This document shows, piece after piece, positions 39,280-49,141 of a stretch of DNA of 64,000 nucleotides. The stretch spans positions 36,251 through 100,250 of the forward strand of contig WFXF01000076.1 in the NCBI GenBank assembly GCA_015490755.1. Reading direction: 5' to 3'. The position numbers were made by a program, and so were the translations under genes. Under the pieces are notes generated by a model. The model worked only from the letters and a program-made list of their open reading frames with translations. It was not told the DNA's origin and ran no database searches. Each line of letters opens with the position of its first letter. Position 1 is the first letter of the stretch. The stretch comes from Gammaproteobacteria bacterium (GTDB lineage: Bacteria; Pseudomonadota; Gammaproteobacteria; JAADGQ01).

Positions 39280-40274
39280 GGCAGCTCTTTACGTGATTTA
39301 ACGATGAGATACAGGAAAAAGGGTGCACCCACCAGGGCCGTCAAAACACCCACCTGCAAGGGGGTTTGACTGGGTATTAAGCGCACACAGATATCAGCCA
39401 GCAATAACATCACCGCACCACCCAAAGCACTGACAAAAAGCAAGCGCCGGGGTTCGTAACCCACCAGAGGGCGCAATAAGTGAGGAATAACCAAACCAAT
39501 AAAACCAATCGCCCCCACCGTAGCCACCGCCGCACCCACGGCCAGTGCCGTAGCCAGAAAAATACGCCAACGCAATCGCGCAACATTCACCCCCATAGAG
39601 GCAGCGGTTTGCTCACCGAGGGAGAGAGCATTCAGCGCTTGGCCACAACCGACGAGCATGAACCAGCCGATGAGCGTGGTAGGCAACATCAGCCATAAAT
39701 TCACCAGACTGACCTTGCTCAGATCCCCCAGCGTCCACAGCGCAATCTCACGCACAGCGTAAGGGCTGGGAGCAAGATTAATGGCCAGTGAAATGCAGGC
39801 GGCTGCGATGGCATTGATCGCCACACCGGCAAGAATAATGGTGGTAATGGTGCTGTCATTGCCGGTCAGCGCATAGACCAGCACAATGGCCAGCAAAGCA
39901 CCGGCCATACCTGCAATGGGTAACAACCAGTGTGAGATCGCATGAAAACCAAAGTAGAGTACGATCACGGAAAACAGAGCCGCACCGCTGCTGACCCCCA
40001 AAATTCCGGGGCTGGCCAGAGGATTACGCAACAAACCTTGCATCGCAGCACCACACAACCCCAGTGTTGCGCCAACGATCACCGCCACCAGTGAGCGTGG
40101 CAAACGCAGCTCAACCAGAATCAAGGTATAAACACTCTGCTCCTGGGCAAGAAGCTCTTGCACGGTTTGCCACAGGGAAAAACTGTGACGCCCCACCGTC
40201 AGTGAGATAAAAAACAAGACGATGACCGAGCCCATTAGCAGCCCCAACCACATTGGCACCCGCTGAGTGGTCAC
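39276..40274 (-). CDS. btuC: Cobalamin ABC transporter permease
   Basis: A 332-residue FecCD/BtuC-type permease with about ten hydrophobic segments. Family motifs are LRLPRSLVAVIVGATLGLCG near 55-75, GLLRNPLASPGILGVSSGA near 80-98 and GLVIPHLLRPLVGYEPR near 255. It forms the inner-membrane channel with BtuD. It shares 4-base overlaps with both btuF and btuD, showing translational coupling. Confidence 0.92.
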   Translation of the reverse strand: MTTQRVPMWLGLLMGSVIVLFFISLTVGRHSFSLWQTVQELLAQEQSVYTLILVELRLPRSLVAVIVGATLGLCGAAMQGLLRNPLASPGILGVSSGAALFSVIVLYFGFHAISHWLLPIAGMAGALLAIVLVYALTGNDSTITTIILAGVAINAIAAACISLAINLAPSPYAVREIALWTLGDLSKVSLVNLWLMLPTTLIGWFMLVGCGQALNALSLGEQTAASMGVNVARLRWRIFLATALAVGAAVATVGAIGFIGLVIPHLLRPLVGYEPRRLLFVSALGGAVMLLLADICVRLIPSQTPLQVGVLTALVGAPFFLYLIVKSRKELP

Positions 40275-41110
40275 GAACGCTGCTCCGCTTCAATGGTTTC
40301 TCTGGCCTTGCGCAACTCAATTAAGGCATCCACCACCATCGGCCCACCACAAATCCAGAGCTTGCGTTCAACCGTCACTGTAAATTTTGGCCGTGCGGTT
40401 TTTTTCAACACCGGATGTTTCAGCATCTGCTCTGCAAACGAATAAGAGTCCGGAGCCAGCGGGGAATCAATTAACGCCAATGGCGCAATCATCAACAAGG
40501 TTTCCAGATCAACAATACCAAGGTGTGCCACCCCTGCACTCTCGGCCTGGTTATGCCAACCTGCCAGGTGCATAATGTCACCCACCAGGCTATCCCGTCC
40601 GACCGTGTAACCACCCGGTGCATACTGCATGAGTGTCGGTGCATCGTCAGTGGGCTGGGTAGCAACGCGCTGCAATCGTGCATCCATTGTGTTGATCACA
40701 CGTTCGGCTTGCTCTCGACGACCAATCAAATCCCCCATACGACGCAGTTGCTCGCGTACCTGTTTAACGCTGCGCGGGTGATCAAACAACTCAACCCAGT
40801 AACCCAGTTGCTGCAACAGATGCGTGGTGGTACGCGCACTGTAAAACCCAGCCAATACCAGATCCGGTGCGTGCGCAACAATCTCTTCTGCTTCACCATG
40901 GTTAACGGGGATGCCCAATGCACGCTCATAATAGTAAGAACTTTCAGGCTGTTGTGACAGCCAGGTAACCGTGGCAATCGTGCCGGGAGCCGCCAACAAC
41001 AGTAAATATTGATCGGTACACAAATTTACGGAAGCGATGCGTTGCGGAGCCGCATTTGCCCATTGCATAATCAGGCAAGCAGTTGCAACAACGACAAATC
41101 GTGATTTCAA
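40271..41110 (-). CDS. btuF: Cobalamin-binding periplasmic protein
   Basis: A 279-residue periplasmic binding protein with an N-terminal signal peptide (VVVATACLIMQWANA) and the BtuF/FhuD-type two-lobe fold starting RIASVNLCTDQYLLLL. It delivers B12 from BtuB to BtuCD. The start is TTG at 41110 behind a strong GGGGG ribosome site. A 45-base gap separates it from btuB and a 4-base overlap joins it to btuC. It retains the AHAPDLVLAGFYSARTT segment typical of the family. Confidence 0.88.
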   Translation of the reverse strand: MKSRFVVVATACLIMQWANAAPQRIASVNLCTDQYLLLLAAPGTIATVTWLSQQPESSYYYERALGIPVNHGEAEEIVAHAPDLVLAGFYSARTTTHLLQQLGYWVELFDHPRSVKQVREQLRRMGDLIGRREQAERVINTMDARLQRVATQPTDDAPTLMQYAPGGYTVGRDSLVGDIMHLAGWHNQAESAGVAHLGIVDLETLLMIAPLALIDSPLAPDSYSFAEQMLKHPVLKKTARPKFTVTVERKLWICGGPMVVDALIELRKARETIEAEQRS

Positions 41111-41155
41111 CCTGAACCCCCTTTGCGATGTTTATGGTGCAACACTGATTGCTCT

Positions 41156-43081
41156 TTAAATGTTGATACGCAATCCGGCGTAGTAAGATCGCTCGGGCGT
41201 ACCGTAACCGATCACCTCCTGATAGGTTTCATCGAACAGATTGACAATGCGACCCGTTAACTCCACAGTCTCATTAAGCTGATAGCTGGCAGCCAAATTG
41301 ACCACCGTGTAGGCATCAACCTTAACTGGCGACCGTATGAACGACTCATCAAAATAATAATCTGTCTGTCGACCGTTGTAGTTGATACCCAGCGTGGTTC
41401 TCAGCTTATTGGCTAAACTGCGGTGGGTTATATTGAGGCTGGCGATAGTATCTGCCCTGCGCACCAAATCGTTGCCCTCAGCATCCTCACCACTCTGGTG
41501 CGTCAGGCTGGCCACCAGTGACCACTGTTCAGCAAACTCTCCCTGGTAAGAAAGCTCCATCCCCGTCGCTTTTGTTTTACCGTCAACATTCTCTGATGTG
41601 TTACCGGAACCGATAATCTGATCTTCAATACGCAGCTCAAATAGCGTTACATCCAGAACCTCATGTGGTCTCATTTGCCACTCCAGACCCGCGTCAATGC
41701 TTTCACTCTTTTCTGCTTTCAATGCACGGTTACCCGGAAAGCTTGCACTGCTACCAAACAATTGGCGCAATGTCGGGTTTTTTATGCCCGTACCGGCAGT
41801 GCCATGAAAGCGCAGGGCTGAATTGATCTCATAAGAGAGGCTTGCATGAGCAACGTCGCTATTTTGAAAAATTTTATTGTTATCACGACGATAGGCAATA
41901 GCGGTTGACAGGCGCTCGTCATAATCAAACCGATACTCCGCAATGGCACTGGTGGCGCTGTTCTTGTTAAAGCCGGAAAAAGAAGAGTCGTTGGAATTTT
42001 CTTCACGCTCAACCGCAACTGTGACACCGTGGCTACTGTTACTCGTTTGTGGAAAATAATAATCCAGCTGGTAGCTGTATTGGCGCTTTTTGGCACGTGC
42101 AGTTGAGGGGCCAAAGGCACTGCTAAAGGTATCGTCAAGGTCGGTGTCAGAGACTTTCAAACTGTGCTGCAGACGGTTATCAAGCTGTAAATAACGCAGT
42201 GTGGTTTGAGCGTAAACACCTTTACTGGAAGTACCCGAAACCGCATCATCAATCGCACCTGAACCACCAGCAAAACCATCGTAATTCACCTGGTAGTTAA
42301 TTTGGCGCACTGCGGCATCAACGGATAGGTCATCGCTAAACGCATGACGAATTGTGCCACCGACCGTACGATTGTTGTAACTGTCATCTTCAACACCCGA
42401 ACCACCCTGTGTCACACGACTACCGTCAGGCAAGGTGTAAGTGAACGCATTGTCATCGGCGGCTGAGAAGCCATCCGTATTAACACGACTAACGTTCAAG
42501 GCATACGTTGTGGCCTGACGACCACCGCTAACGGTCGCCGAATATTGCGACGAATTGAATGAACCCTCTTCGACGCTAATGTTCACCCTGTTTTCACCAC
42601 TACGCCCCTGGCGGGTGGTAATAGCGATAACTCCACCAATGGCATCCGCCCCCCACAATGCACTCTGTGCGCCTCGCAAAATCTCGATACGCTCGACATC
42701 AGCCGTCAGGAGATGAGCGAAGTTGACGCTGCCACCATTGCCAGGGTTGATTTCAATACCATCCACAATCACCAGGAGATGGTCTGCTTCACTGCCTCGC
42801 ACTCTTATTTGGGTTAATCCGCCCATGCTGCCGGACTGACTCACAGCCAGACCAGGAACCGTGCGTAACAGATCGGCAACATAGCGCTGCTGACTATCGC
42901 GCAAAGTTTGCCCGGTGATGACGGTTACAGCACTACCCGTTGCATTCAGCGACACCGGCGTGCGACTGGCAGTGATGGATATGGTATCCAGCGTAATGGG
43001 TTCTGCGGCATAAAGCCGAAGGGATAACGCCAAAGGCAGGCAGGTTGCAAACCAGATAATAGTTCGTTTGGATTGTTTCAT
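41156..43081 (-). CDS. btuB: TonB-dependent vitamin B12 outer-membrane receptor
   Basis: A 641-residue TonB-dependent receptor. After a signal peptide (ATCLPLALSLRLYA) comes a TonB-box-like segment (ITLDTISITA), a plug domain (residues about 40-160; LLRTVPGLAVSQSGSMGGL, VRGSEADHLLVIVDGIEIN, IEILRGAQSALWGADAIGGVI), then a 22-strand-type barrel ending in GLRINI. The plug sequence is of BtuB type. It lies under a cobalamin riboswitch 270 bases upstream and begins the B12 uptake operon. TonB/ExbBD are not in this window. Confidence 0.94.
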   Translation of the reverse strand: MKQSKRTIIWFATCLPLALSLRLYAAEPITLDTISITASRTPVSLNATGSAVTVITGQTLRDSQQRYVADLLRTVPGLAVSQSGSMGGLTQIRVRGSEADHLLVIVDGIEINPGNGGSVNFAHLLTADVERIEILRGAQSALWGADAIGGVIAITTRQGRSGENRVNISVEEGSFNSSQYSATVSGGRQATTYALNVSRVNTDGFSAADDNAFTYTLPDGSRVTQGGSGVEDDSYNNRTVGGTIRHAFSDDLSVDAAVRQINYQVNYDGFAGGSGAIDDAVSGTSSKGVYAQTTLRYLQLDNRLQHSLKVSDTDLDDTFSSAFGPSTARAKKRQYSYQLDYYFPQTSNSSHGVTVAVEREENSNDSSFSGFNKNSATSAIAEYRFDYDERLSTAIAYRRDNNKIFQNSDVAHASLSYEINSALRFHGTAGTGIKNPTLRQLFGSSASFPGNRALKAEKSESIDAGLEWQMRPHEVLDVTLFELRIEDQIIGSGNTSENVDGKTKATGMELSYQGEFAEQWSLVASLTHQSGEDAEGNDLVRRADTIASLNITHRSLANKLRTTLGINYNGRQTDYYFDESFIRSPVKVDAYTVVNLAASYQLNETVELTGRIVNLFDETYQEVIGYGTPERSYYAGLRINI

Positions 43082-43349
43082 TTTGTCATTTCTCTCTGCA
43101 TAAATTCAATAATAGATATGTTGCGCAGCAGACACTGAACATCTACCACCATGAGATATGCATGAGAGTAGAGCGTGGTCTGTTATCGCGGGGAAAGCAC
43201 AAAATGGAGCATTCGACCTTCCGCCAGGCAACACATAAAACCTGGCGCAACGAGCAACTTGATTGACACTGGTCACGGGCAGGCAAAGCGAAGCTGACGG
43301 AAAATATTCCGTTTCACCAGCACACCCCGACTGATGAATAGCGACGCAC
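43082..43349 (-). other. Long leader between cobalamin riboswitch and btuB
   Basis: About 268 bases without a gene. A 7-bp hairpin CGCCAGG / CCTGGCG (43222-43228 with 43241-43247) and a small ACGGAA-AATA-TTCCGT hairpin near 43297-43312 are visible; neither is followed by a T-tract on the minus strand, so the expression platform may act on translation. No open frame of note. Confidence 0.45.
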
Positions 43350-43530
43350 GATACAGCAGGTCTCCTGGCTCATGGCTCTAACATTCCGCTTCGTCTTCCC
43401 GGCACAATTTTGTACCAGTGACATAGTGAGGCGAAACTTGCCATTTACAGTTGCGGGGACAGCTCAGGCATTGTGCGAACACGCACCTGATTCCCATTGG
43501 GTAGAGACACCACCCAGCCCATAACGGGCA
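43350..43530 (-). promoter_or_regulatory. Cobalamin riboswitch
   Basis: Read on the minus strand, this stretch contains the cobalamin riboswitch blocks in order: GGGAATCAGGTG, CTGTCCCCGCAACTGTAA, TGTCACTGG (B12-box region), GGGAAGACG and the closing GCCAGGAGACCTGC (complement of 43356-43369). It lies upstream of btuB, with a long leader of about 270 bases before the start codon that presumably holds the expression platform. High cobalamin should shut off btuB-btuF-btuC-btuD. Ends are approximate. Confidence 0.93.
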
Positions 43531-43634
43531 CTGCATCGGTAAAACGGATTATACATTTAAAAAACGGGAAAACAAGCTGCGACTGCTTACCCAAACCATG
43601 AAAATTCAGGAGGGCTGTGGAAAATGGCTAGATT

Positions 43635-44348
43635 TTAATTCCGCCCACTAATCTCTTCTACCTTACCTTCAATCCAGGTTTCGGCAAGCTTGTTAATTTC
43701 AGAGGCTGAACGGTCTTTCGATTCGATTACAGGCCCCACGCTTACCTGAATGGTTCCAGGCTTCAATATTAGCCCTCGACGCGGCCAAAACTCACCCGCA
43801 TTGTGTGCGACAGGAACCACAGGCGCACCACTTTTTTGAGCCAGAATAGATCCGCCAATGTGATACTTGCCTTTTTCTCCCGGAGCAATACGTGTTCCCT
43901 CAGGGAATATGATCATCCATCGCCCCTCTTTCAGGCGCTCCGTCCCCTGCTCAACTAATTGGTTCAATGCCTGCCGACCCGCAGAACGATCAATCGCAAC
44001 GGGTTTCAGCATAGATAATCCCCAGCCAAGAAATGGAATCCACAACAGTGTTCGCTTTAATACCCAGGTTTGCATTGGAAAAATATCCTGCAATACCAAA
44101 GAGTCCCAGTTGGATTGATGTTTGCAAAACACAATTCCGGCCTCATCGGGAATATTCTCTCGACCTTCAACCACATAGTCGAGTTTGCATGTCACTCTCA
44201 TCCAGAACAGACAAAACCTGGCCCACCCGGATAACACCCGAAAACGTATCTGTGCTGAAAACGGAAAAGCGAGCAAACCCGCCACGATGAAAAACAACAG
44301 AGAAACAACAAGGCCAATCCAGAAAAACAGAGAGCGAACAATTAACAT
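43635..44348 (-). CDS. plsC: 1-acyl-sn-glycerol-3-phosphate acyltransferase
   Basis: A 237-residue membrane acyltransferase that makes phosphatidic acid from lysophosphatidic acid. An N-terminal hydrophobic segment (IGLVVSLLFFIVAGLLAFPF) is followed by the catalytic H-x4-D motif CKHQSNWDSL near residue 76 and the substrate-binding FPEGTR near 150. It follows gmhB by 3 bases and is the last gene of glyQ-glyS-gmhB-plsC, a common gammaproteobacterial order. Confidence 0.93.
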   Translation of the reverse strand: MLIVRSLFFWIGLVVSLLFFIVAGLLAFPFSAQIRFRVLSGWARFCLFWMRVTCKLDYVVEGRENIPDEAGIVFCKHQSNWDSLVLQDIFPMQTWVLKRTLLWIPFLGWGLSMLKPVAIDRSAGRQALNQLVEQGTERLKEGRWMIIFPEGTRIAPGEKGKYHIGGSILAQKSGAPVVPVAHNAGEFWPRRGLILKPGTIQVSVGPVIESKDRSASEINKLAETWIEGKVEEISGRN

Positions 44349-44351
44349 ACC

Positions 44352-44897
44352 TTACACTGCCTCCCCATTGAGCAGCACATCAACAACCATAGCCAAATCA
44401 TCATAGACAGGAACTCCTTCCAGCCCTTCATTTTTCTCCAATGTTCTTTCGCCTTTACCGGTACGAACTAAAATCGGAGCAACTCCAGCCGCTTGTGCGG
44501 CTTGCAAGTCACGCAAGGAATCCCCCACCAGCCATACGCCCTGAAAGCTCATATCCAGACGAGAAGCTATCTCCTTGATCATTCCCGGCCTCGGTTTACG
44601 GCATTCACAACCATCATCAGGGCCATGAGGGCAAAACAAAACCAAATCAATATACCCACCGACATCAGACAGCTCCAGCTGCATTTTTTCATGGATACGA
44701 TTCAAAGTATCCAGATCAAACAAACCTCGTGCCAAACCCGATTGATTCGTCGCCACGACCACACAATAACCATGCCGATTTAGACGTGCAATCGCCTCCA
44801 AACTGCCTGGAATTGCGATCCATTCATCCGGTGATTTGATAAATTCGTCAGAGTCGTGATTAATCACGCCATCACGGTCTAATATAACCAAGCGCAT
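44352..44897 (-). CDS. gmhB: D-glycero-beta-D-manno-heptose 1,7-bisphosphate 7-phosphatase
   Basis: A 181-residue HAD phosphatase in the ADP-heptose pathway for lipopolysaccharide core. Motif I is LDRDGVIN at residues 6-13 with both catalytic aspartates, motif II VVATNQSGLARG near 48-58, the zinc loop CPHGPDDGCECRKPRPG near 90-106 (the zinc-binding Cys/His set) and motif IV WLVGDSLRDLQAAQAAG near 120. It starts 4 bases after the glyS stop. Confidence 0.93.
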   Translation of the reverse strand: MRLVILDRDGVINHDSDEFIKSPDEWIAIPGSLEAIARLNRHGYCVVVATNQSGLARGLFDLDTLNRIHEKMQLELSDVGGYIDLVLFCPHGPDDGCECRKPRPGMIKEIASRLDMSFQGVWLVGDSLRDLQAAQAAGVAPILVRTGKGERTLEKNEGLEGVPVYDDLAMVVDVLLNGEAV

Positions 44898-44901
44898 CAG
44901 A

Positions 44902-46983
44902 TTAACTCTGCAACCGTGATAAATCTGCCACGCGTAAAAACAGAGTGTTCATCTGGTTCAACAGTGCCAGACGATTATTGCGAAGCTGAACATCATCATC
45001 CATCACCATCACTGAATCAAAAAATGAATCCACGGGGGCTCGCAGCCCAGCAAGCTGGGTCATCGCTTTGTTGTAATCACCTTTATCCAGTAACGGTAAA
45101 ACTGTTTCCGACAATGCATTCACGGCATGGGCTAAATCTTTTTCTGCCGACTCAACCAAAACTTCATTATGAACCACATCAGGAATCGCTCCATCAGCTT
45201 TTTTAAGAATATTACGAATACGCTTGTTCGCTGCCGCCAGGCTTTGGGCTTCAGGCAGTTTTTGAAACTCGGATATTGCAAAAATACGTCGATCAAAATC
45301 CAGCGGTGAAGATGGACGACGCACCAACACGGCATCAAACAGGTCAGGAGAAATCCCTTGATCATGATAATAAGTACGCAGCCTTTCCATCATGAAATCA
45401 TAAATTTTTGATGATAGATCATCGCTGACATCAGCCACTTTTTGTTTGACCGATTTAATCGTTAAACCCAATAATTCCATCAGGTCCAGATCAAGTTTTT
45501 GCTCAATGATAATACGCAAAATACCTAACGCAGCGCGGCGCAGTGCAAAAGGGTCTTTATCACCGGTCGGAATCAGGCCAACTGCAAATATTCCAACTAA
45601 AGTATCCAGCTTATCGGCAATTGCCAATGCCTGGGCGATCGGTTGACTCGGCAAAGCGTCGCCAGCAAAACGGGGCATATATTGCTCATCCAGCGCTGAG
45701 GCGATCGCATCACACTCACCATCATGCAATGCATAATAACGCCCCATGATCCCTTGCAGATCAGGAAATTCCCCCACCATTTCGGTCATCAAGTCATTTT
45801 TTGATAATAGTGCCGCTCGCTCTGCTTTCATGAAATTTTCACCCAACGAAGCCGCAATCAATGCAGTCAGCGTCGACACCCGCTGAACCTTGTCTCGCAA
45901 GCTCCCCAACTTGACCTGAAAAACCACTGAATCCAGCATTGAACTGTACGCTTCGAATGGTTGCTTTCGATCTTGATTCCAGAAAAAATCGGCATCCGAC
46001 AGACGAGGGCGAATCACCCGTTCGTTGCCCTCTTTAACCTTTCTCGGGTCTTTGCTTTCAATATTGGAAATTGTTACAAAATAGGGCAGTAATTTACCCG
46101 CAGTATCTTTGACTGGAAAGTATTTTTGATGACCCTGCATACTGGAAATAAGTGCTTCTGCAGGCACCTCCAGAAAATCCGTATCAAACTGGCCACAAAC
46201 AGCGACTGGCCACTCGACCAAAGCGGTGACTTCATCTAACAAACCATCGTCAATAAACGCCTCACCCCCCACTTTTTTTGCAACTTTGATCGCTTGATCT
46301 CGCACTATCTCACGCCGCAGCGAATAGTCGGCAATCACTTTGCCTTCATTTTTCAACAACTCAAGATAAGCATCTGGGCTTTTTATCGAGAGTTGCTCAG
46401 GGCAATGAAAACGATGCCCTGAAGTTTCACGCCCACTTTGAGTACCGAGTATCTGACAAGGCACCACCTCTTCGCCCAACAACAGCACAATCCAATGCAC
46501 AGGCCGAACAAATTCAACATCAGAGTTGCCCCAACGCATTCGTTTCGGAATCGGCAGATCAGCAAGTGCCTTCTCAATAATAGCGGGCAACAGCTCTCTC
46601 GTTTGTTGCCCTGTTTGAGTGAAACGAAAAACCAGCCAGGTACCTTTAGGTGTTTCAAGATGCTCCAGCTCTTCAGGCTCCACCCCACACGAACGTGCAA
46701 AACCTTTAACTGCGGAAGTTGGGTTTCCATCACTATCAAATGCTGCCGCCAACGCAGGGCCACGACGCTCCTGCCTCTGATCTGCCTGGGATGTAGACAA
46801 GCCATTAATTTTCACTGCCAAACGGCGTGGTGATGCATATAAATTCACATCACCGAATGCTAATTGAGCTTTTTTCAGACCCTCAGTAATGCCTGAACCC
46901 AACGCCTCACTTAGTTTTTTCAGTGCTTTTGGAGGAAGTTCTTCGGTACCAATTTCAAAGAGTAAATCACGACTTTCAGACAC
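44902..46983 (-). CDS. glyS: Glycyl-tRNA synthetase beta subunit
   Basis: A 693-residue beta subunit of the heterotetrameric glycyl-tRNA synthetase, which supplies the tRNA-binding and anticodon-recognition parts. The N-terminus DLLFEIGTEELPPKAL is typical, with LPIPKRMRWG and FVRPVHWIVLLLG downstream, the HD-like segment in the middle and the DALR-type anticodon domain at the C-terminus. The start is GTG at 46983, directly after the glyQ stop, with an AAGGGGGA ribosome site inside the end of glyQ, so the subunits are co-translated. Confidence 0.96.
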   Translation of the reverse strand: MSESRDLLFEIGTEELPPKALKKLSEALGSGITEGLKKAQLAFGDVNLYASPRRLAVKINGLSTSQADQRQERRGPALAAAFDSDGNPTSAVKGFARSCGVEPEELEHLETPKGTWLVFRFTQTGQQTRELLPAIIEKALADLPIPKRMRWGNSDVEFVRPVHWIVLLLGEEVVPCQILGTQSGRETSGHRFHCPEQLSIKSPDAYLELLKNEGKVIADYSLRREIVRDQAIKVAKKVGGEAFIDDGLLDEVTALVEWPVAVCGQFDTDFLEVPAEALISSMQGHQKYFPVKDTAGKLLPYFVTISNIESKDPRKVKEGNERVIRPRLSDADFFWNQDRKQPFEAYSSMLDSVVFQVKLGSLRDKVQRVSTLTALIAASLGENFMKAERAALLSKNDLMTEMVGEFPDLQGIMGRYYALHDGECDAIASALDEQYMPRFAGDALPSQPIAQALAIADKLDTLVGIFAVGLIPTGDKDPFALRRAALGILRIIIEQKLDLDLMELLGLTIKSVKQKVADVSDDLSSKIYDFMMERLRTYYHDQGISPDLFDAVLVRRPSSPLDFDRRIFAISEFQKLPEAQSLAAANKRIRNILKKADGAIPDVVHNEVLVESAEKDLAHAVNALSETVLPLLDKGDYNKAMTQLAGLRAPVDSFFDSVMVMDDDVQLRNNRLALLNQMNTLFLRVADLSRLQS

Positions 46984-47922
46984 CTATTCATCCCCCTTAA
47001 GCATTGGAAAATTCAATGCTTTCCGACTTTCATAATAAGCTTCCGCCACCGCTCGTGACAGTGTTCGCACCCGCCCAATAAATCGTGCACGTTCAGTGAC
47101 ACTGATGGCATGGCGTGCATCCAGTAAATTAAATGTATGAGAGGCTTTCAGTACCATTTCATAAGCCGGTAACGGCAAACCTGCTTCAATCAGTTCTTTG
47201 CTCTCTTTTTCACAAGAATCAAAGGTATGAAACAAATCAGTCGTATCGGCATGTTCAAAGTTGTAAGTCGACATTTCAACTTCATTTTGATGAAACACAT
47301 CGCCATAAGTAATGGTTTGCCCGGTTTCACCGTGCGCATCATTCCAGACGATATCATAAATACTTTTGACCCCTTGCAGATACATTGCAATACGTTCCAG
47401 CCCATAGGTAATTTCACCTGTGACAGGGCGACACTCTAAACCGCCCACTTGCTGAAAGTAGGTAAACTGAGTCACCTCCATGCCATTTAACCAGACCTCC
47501 CAGCCCAGCCCCCAGGCACCCAGCGTGGGTGATTCCCAGTTATCTTCGACAAAACGAACATCATGAACCAGCGGATCAATACCCAACATTTTCAGCGACT
47601 CCAGATAGATCTCCTGAATATCATCGGGTGAAGGTTTAAGGGCAACCTGAAATTGGTAATAGTGCTGAAGGCGGTTCGGGTTTTCGCCATAACGACCATC
47701 TGTCGGGCGACGTGATGGCTGCACATAGGCAACACGCCAAGGCTCAGGGCCAATGGATCGCAAAAAGGTGGCAGGATGAAATGTGCCTGCCCCCACTTCC
47801 ATATCATAAGGTTGCAACACAGCGCAGCCTTGCTCTGCCCAAAATTGCTGAAGTTTCAGAATCAAGCCCTGAAATGTAATGATGCTGTTTGACCCATTCT
47901 GCCCAGAGTGATTTTCGTTCAA
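46984..47922 (-). CDS. glyQ: Glycyl-tRNA synthetase alpha subunit
   Basis: A 312-residue class II catalytic alpha subunit charging tRNA-Gly. The stretches [42 protein letters not shown] and [19 protein letters not shown] are characteristic, as is the C-terminal [21 protein letters not shown]. The start is TTG at 47922 with a GGAAGG ribosome site 6-7 bases before. Directly followed by glyS. Confidence 0.96.
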   Translation of the reverse strand: MNENHSGQNGSNSIITFQGLILKLQQFWAEQGCAVLQPYDMEVGAGTFHPATFLRSIGPEPWRVAYVQPSRRPTDGRYGENPNRLQHYYQFQVALKPSPDDIQEIYLESLKMLGIDPLVHDVRFVEDNWESPTLGAWGLGWEVWLNGMEVTQFTYFQQVGGLECRPVTGEITYGLERIAMYLQGVKSIYDIVWNDAHGETGQTITYGDVFHQNEVEMSTYNFEHADTTDLFHTFDSCEKESKELIEAGLPLPAYEMVLKASHTFNLLDARHAISVTERARFIGRVRTLSRAVAEAYYESRKALNFPMLKGDE

Positions 47923-47982
47923 ACCAAACCTTCCGTTACATACGAATAAAAGCGCACGAGTATAACGCGAGAAACAGACAGG

Positions 47983-48951
47983 TTAAAACAGAAATTCCAG
48001 CCCCACGCTGATTCTGCGTGAATAACGATTCACTTCATTCAAGCGTGTGCTGAATTTTTTGCCATTACTGAAATAGACCGTATCGAGACCATTCCTCACA
48101 CTCCACACCTGATGTTGTGCTTCAACAAAAACAATTTGATAAGGTGTCATCCAATATTCCCATGTCAACGAAAACACATTACCAGTACCATTGCCACTCT
48201 GGCGAAAACTGACAGGCTGGGCAAAGTCCCGACGTAAATTCCAACGTGCTTTGGCCGCATAATCCATTTGATGGTACTCAAAATTAAACAGCAAGGCATG
48301 CTTTGTGTCTAACTCCCACCACAACTCCAGCCCCATCCACTGCCCATCCCAAAGCGCCTCATAACTGCTATCCAGACCATTCAGCTCACCGATTGAAGAT
48401 TCTTGATACACACCTAAAAAAGGGCAAATGTCTGAAACGGTTTGCCAACCATTAAAAATAGTTAAATATTGACGATAACGTGACAAACCGATTTGAGGAA
48501 TCAGAAAAACATTGCGCCCCCACAAATTATCAACCAGAAAACCAACTCCAAGCAGGTCACTATTAAGATAACCACGAGATTGATTATCAGTGCGCGAAAA
48601 CTCCCCAGTACGATCATCATTACAGTAATCGGAATCTTGATTCTTGCCTGATGTAATGCTACCCCGACTCAATTGCCCACGAATATATAACGTATTATCA
48701 AGTAGCAGCTTGCCGCCAATCCCTGCCTGCAAAACATTGAGGTCTCGCCAGTTTAGCTCAGACAACACATTAGGTCCTGAGCCATCCGGGTCGCCCGCAA
48801 TATTCCAGTCAAACTGGTCAAACTGATAACCCACCTGCTGGCGTATAGAATAGTCCACTGGCATCGTTGCAAATACACAATTTGGAATCCAGCTAAAAAA
48901 AAGTAAACACAGGATTAAAGAACGATCTGTTTGTAATTGTTTAAACCACAT
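47983..48951 (-). CDS. Putative outer-membrane beta-barrel protein of unknown function
   Basis: The frame extends back to 48990, but the ATG at 48951 gives a good signal peptide (MWFKQLQTDRSLILCLLFFS... cleaved near CVFA), so this start is preferred, giving 322 residues. The mature part is rich in Trp, Tyr and alternating strand patterns and ends in the outer-membrane type terminus GLEFLF. There are motifs such as LNWRDLNVLQAGIGGKL and FNFEYHQMDYAAKARWNLR resembling omptin-like or porin-like barrels, but no catalytic residues can be assigned. It lies alone upstream of glyQ on the same strand. Function unknown. Confidence 0.7.
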   Translation of the reverse strand: MWFKQLQTDRSLILCLLFFSWIPNCVFATMPVDYSIRQQVGYQFDQFDWNIAGDPDGSGPNVLSELNWRDLNVLQAGIGGKLLLDNTLYIRGQLSRGSITSGKNQDSDYCNDDRTGEFSRTDNQSRGYLNSDLLGVGFLVDNLWGRNVFLIPQIGLSRYRQYLTIFNGWQTVSDICPFLGVYQESSIGELNGLDSSYEALWDGQWMGLELWWELDTKHALLFNFEYHQMDYAAKARWNLRRDFAQPVSFRQSGNGTGNVFSLTWEYWMTPYQIVFVEAQHQVWSVRNGLDTVYFSNGKKFSTRLNEVNRYSRRISVGLEFLF

Positions 48952-49079
48952 AAGTGCCATACATAAATATGCCAACCCAGGGTGGCACATTAGAAAGATT
49001 AGAGGGTGAAGAGTTTACACAATAATTAAATTCATTTTGTGTCTTTCTACATATCCATGCGCAATTTTCCAGATTGCAC

Positions 49080-49085
49080 TATAAT
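49080..49085 (+). promoter_or_regulatory. Candidate -10 box before the PP-loop/TusA pair
   Basis: A perfect TATAAT lies 57 bases upstream of the start codon at 49142. No good -35 is seen at 17 bases, so this is a weak to moderate candidate promoter for the sulfur-transfer gene pair. Confidence 0.4.
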
Positions 49086-49141
49086 CTTCGCAGTTTACGA
49101 CATCACTCACAACCAGGCTTATTAAACCAACTTTAAAATCT

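Noticed and set aside
40523..40957. A 144-codon plus-strand frame within btuF
   Set aside because: Antisense shadow of btuF with no ribosome site or recognised domain.
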